Assembly (NCBI GenBank): GCA_963783235.1
Contig: CAWAMN010000002.1
Coordinates: 62,001-126,000 of the forward strand
Direction: 5' to 3'
DNA: 64,000 nt
DNA from: Thiohalomonas sp963783235
GTDB taxonomy: Bacteria > Pseudomonadota > Gammaproteobacteria > Thiohalomonadales > Thiohalomonadaceae
In this document: positions 62,503 to 64,000 of the stretch, one piece after another
How the letters are laid out: each line of letters opens with the position of its first letter
How positions within the stretch are numbered: the stretch's first letter is position 1
Position numbers and translations under genes: made by a program
The notes under the pieces: generated by a model
Seen by the model: only the letters and a program-made list of their open reading frames with translations
Database searches by the model: none
Told to the model about the DNA's origin: nothing

Positions 62503-63468
62503 ATGACCGAAATCGACAGGGACAGACCTCTGAAACTGGGTGTCAGCAGTTGCCTGCTGGGCGAGGAGGTCCGTTTCGATCATGGCCACAAGCTGGATGC
62601 CTATATCACGGGAACGCTGGGCCGGTTCTTCGAGTTCATCTCCATCTGCCCCGAGATCGGGGTCGGCCTGGGAACTCCGCGCCCCCCCATCCGCCTGGAG
62701 GGCGATGATCCGGAGCGCCCACGCCTGATCGGTGTCAAGGACAAGAGTATCGACGTAACCGATGCCATGGAGGACTTCAGCGAACGCCAAATCCGGGCGC
62801 TTTCCGATATTTCGGGGTATATCCTCAAGAGCAAATCCCCAAGCTGCGGCATGGAGCGCGTAAAGGTCTATGGCGATGACAACCGCGTGCGCCGGAGTTC
62901 CGGCCTCTTTGCCCGGGAGTTGATTAGGGCCCATCCTTTGCTGCCGGTGGAAGAGGAGACGCGGTTGGGTGACCCGAACTTGCGCGATAACTTCCTCGAA
63001 CGCGTGTTTGCCTACCGGCGCTGGCAGGATCTGGAAGCGGCCGGACTTTCGGAGCAGGCTTTGGTCCATTTTCACACCATCCACAAGCTCAGCCTGATGG
63101 CGCACGGCACGGAACCCTACCGGCAGCTGGGCCGAATCGTCGCAGCTGCCGGCCAGAAGCCTCTCCGGCAATTGGCTAACGAATATATCGATGAATTCAT
63201 GAAGGCTCTCAAGCAGCAGGCCACCGTCAAGTGCCAGACCAATGTCCTTCATCATCTAATGGGTTATCTGAAGACCGCATTGGCCCAGGAGGACAAGGTG
63301 GAATTGCTCGATGTCATCGAGGCCTATCGTCAGGAACGGGTCCCCCTGGTTGTTCCGATCACGCTGCTGAAGCACCATTTTCGGCATCATCCGCACCCTT
63401 ACATCGCCGAACAGGTGTATTTAAATCCCCCTGCCGAAGAACTGCTACTGCGCCGCGGCGGTATCTGA
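62503..63468 (+). CDS. ybgA: YbgA-type DUF523-DUF1722 protein, possible [4Fe-4S] desulfidase
   Basis: 321 residues: an N-terminal DUF523 domain (about 8-150) fused to DUF1722 (190-310). Three cysteines placed as in the thiouracil desulfidase TudS are visible: VSSCLLGEEVRFD, SICPEIGVGLG and SPSCGMERV. They could hold a [4Fe-4S] cluster with an open iron site. The second domain shows VHFHTIHKLSLMAHG and HHLMGYLK, typical of DUF1722. A desulfidase role for the fused form is inference. ATG 62503 with AGGA upstream. A bidirectional terminator follows. Confidence 0.9.
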   Translation: MTEIDRDRPLKLGVSSCLLGEEVRFDHGHKLDAYITGTLGRFFEFISICPEIGVGLGTPRPPIRLEGDDPERPRLIGVKDKSIDVTDAMEDFSERQIRALSDISGYILKSKSPSCGMERVKVYGDDNRVRRSSGLFARELIRAHPLLPVEEETRLGDPNLRDNFLERVFAYRRWQDLEAAGLSEQALVHFHTIHKLSLMAHGTEPYRQLGRIVAAAGQKPLRQLANEYIDEFMKALKQQATVKCQTNVLHHLMGYLKTALAQEDKVELLDVIEAYRQERVPLVVPITLLKHHFRHHPHPYIAEQVYLNPPAEELLLRRGGI

Positions 63469-63491
63469 GGGAGCGGACTTCCCCCCCAACG

Positions 63492-63519
63492 AAAAAACCC
63501 GGCCGAAGCCGGGCTTTTT
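63492..63519. terminator. Bidirectional rho-independent terminator
   Basis: AAAAAACCCGGC-CGAA-GCCGGGCTTTTT lies between the convergent ybgA and HiPIP genes. A stable GNRA-like loop, with A and T runs on either side, lets it work for both strands. Confidence 0.93.
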
Positions 63520-63540
63520 CTTACTGATCGGGTGAAGCGT

Positions 63541-63834
63541 TCAGGACTTCGGCGCCCAGGATTTGCACCAGCCGGTTGCGACCACTTGCTTGCCCGGAAA
63601 CAGCGGGCAGTTGCCTTCGGGGGCATCGCCGCCCTGGTAGAGGGCACAGGTGGCGCAGCTCTGATCCGGTTTTTCGCTGTTTTCGGTATAACCCAGCGCC
63701 TGGGCGGTCGGATCGTCTGAAGTAACGAGTGCGGCCATCGTGCGACTGCTGAAGGCAACCGCTGCAGCAACCGGAACCGCAGCAACGGTTTTGATGAACG
63801 TGCGGCGAGCCGCGTCATTTTTACGGTCAGTCAT
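63541..63834 (-). CDS. hip: High-potential iron-sulfur protein (HiPIP), Tat-exported
   Basis: A periplasmic electron carrier with one [4Fe-4S] cluster. ATG 63834, with AGGAGG upstream, gives 97 residues; the frame extended to 63897 has no such site. A Tat signal is visible (ARRTFIKTVAAVPVAAAVA). The mature protein carries the four cluster cysteines in CATC, GNCPLFPGK and TGWCKSWAPK, as in HiPIPs of purple and sulfur-oxidising bacteria, where they donate electrons to a reaction centre or terminal oxidase. Confidence 0.95.
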   Translation of the reverse strand: MTDRKNDAARRTFIKTVAAVPVAAAVAFSSRTMAALVTSDDPTAQALGYTENSEKPDQSCATCALYQGGDAPEGNCPLFPGKQVVATGWCKSWAPKS

Positions 63835-63892
63835 GGAGTTCCTCCTGTTTGATTTTGCATTTCCGTATTGGAACGGGACTAAACGCTGGTCG

Positions 63893-63919
63893 AACATAGC
63901 GCAGTGAAAGCTATGTCAA
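63893..63919 (-). promoter_or_regulatory. Candidate sigma-70 promoter for HiPIP gene
   Basis: On the minus strand TTGACA (63919-63914) and TATGTT (63898-63893) are 15 bases apart, about 59 bases upstream of the HiPIP start. The spacing is slightly short; pattern evidence only. Bases 63920-64000 show nothing else I can name. Confidence 0.5.
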
Positions 63920-64000
63920 TCGCTCTTGACTTGCAAGGGTCGGCTTGAAGCCGTGCCCGTGTTGCGGTTTTTATTGAGCAGCCGGTCAAAAAAAACAGCT

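Overview
The window (about 60% G+C) reads as a chromosomal segment of a gammaproteobacterium. The closest match by content is a sulfur- or iron-oxidising, Chromatiales/Ectothiorhodospiraceae-type organism. This rests on a Tat-exported HiPIP, a SulP anion transporter, a GH100 invertase, a CbiX-type chelatase, a FimX-like c-di-GMP protein and the dapA/bamC and gcvR/bcp arrangement. The taxonomic assignment is inference. I see no rRNA, tRNA, phage, plasmid or CRISPR.

Layout. 1-1977: EF-P beta-lysylation cluster (epmA and efp on minus, epmB divergent). 2065-8862: FimX-like protein, SulP transporter, class III nucleotide cyclase overlapping a TPR lipoprotein. 9021-13816: GH100 invertase, a small six-Cys exported protein, a lipoprotein that is only a protease prodomain, a subtilase with a GlyGly-CTERM-like tail, and a small membrane protein. 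14014-29080: parC and parE bracket an accessory block holding a degenerate asparagine-synthase homologue, CbiX, PAS kinases (one broken), a DctP remnant and a GGDEF-EAL-CZB protein. 29081-29918: REP array. 29919-41438: MCP, purC, MBL hydrolase, bamC, dapA, gcvR, bcp, PIN-PhoH ATPase, AI-2E-type permease, LysR. 41669-51822: RND pump and adaptor, haem-c MCP, receiver-PAS-GGDEF protein and PAS kinase. 52001-63834: ettA, trpB2, Lon-like protease, Usp-like protein, pcm, a haem-oxygenase-like diiron protein, YbgA and HiPIP.

How the genes work together. Two themes stand out. One is EF-P modification, with all three genes of the lysylation pathway adjacent. The other is dense signalling: three c-di-GMP-type proteins (two with degenerate GGDEF motifs), one nucleotide cyclase, two MCPs and several PAS kinases, suggesting elaborate control of motility and surface behaviour.

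The most unusual features are structural. Three MITE-like inverted-repeat families all sit at CTAG (or near-CTAG) sites, and five genes have their UAG stop codon inside such a CTAG. A separate class of nested palindromes lies within a few bases of stop codons, and an eight-unit REP array follows an MCP gene. Four otherwise intact genes (dapA, ettA, the RND adaptor and the haem-c MCP) each need a single-base correction to read through. This suggests either indel errors in the assembly or recent decay.
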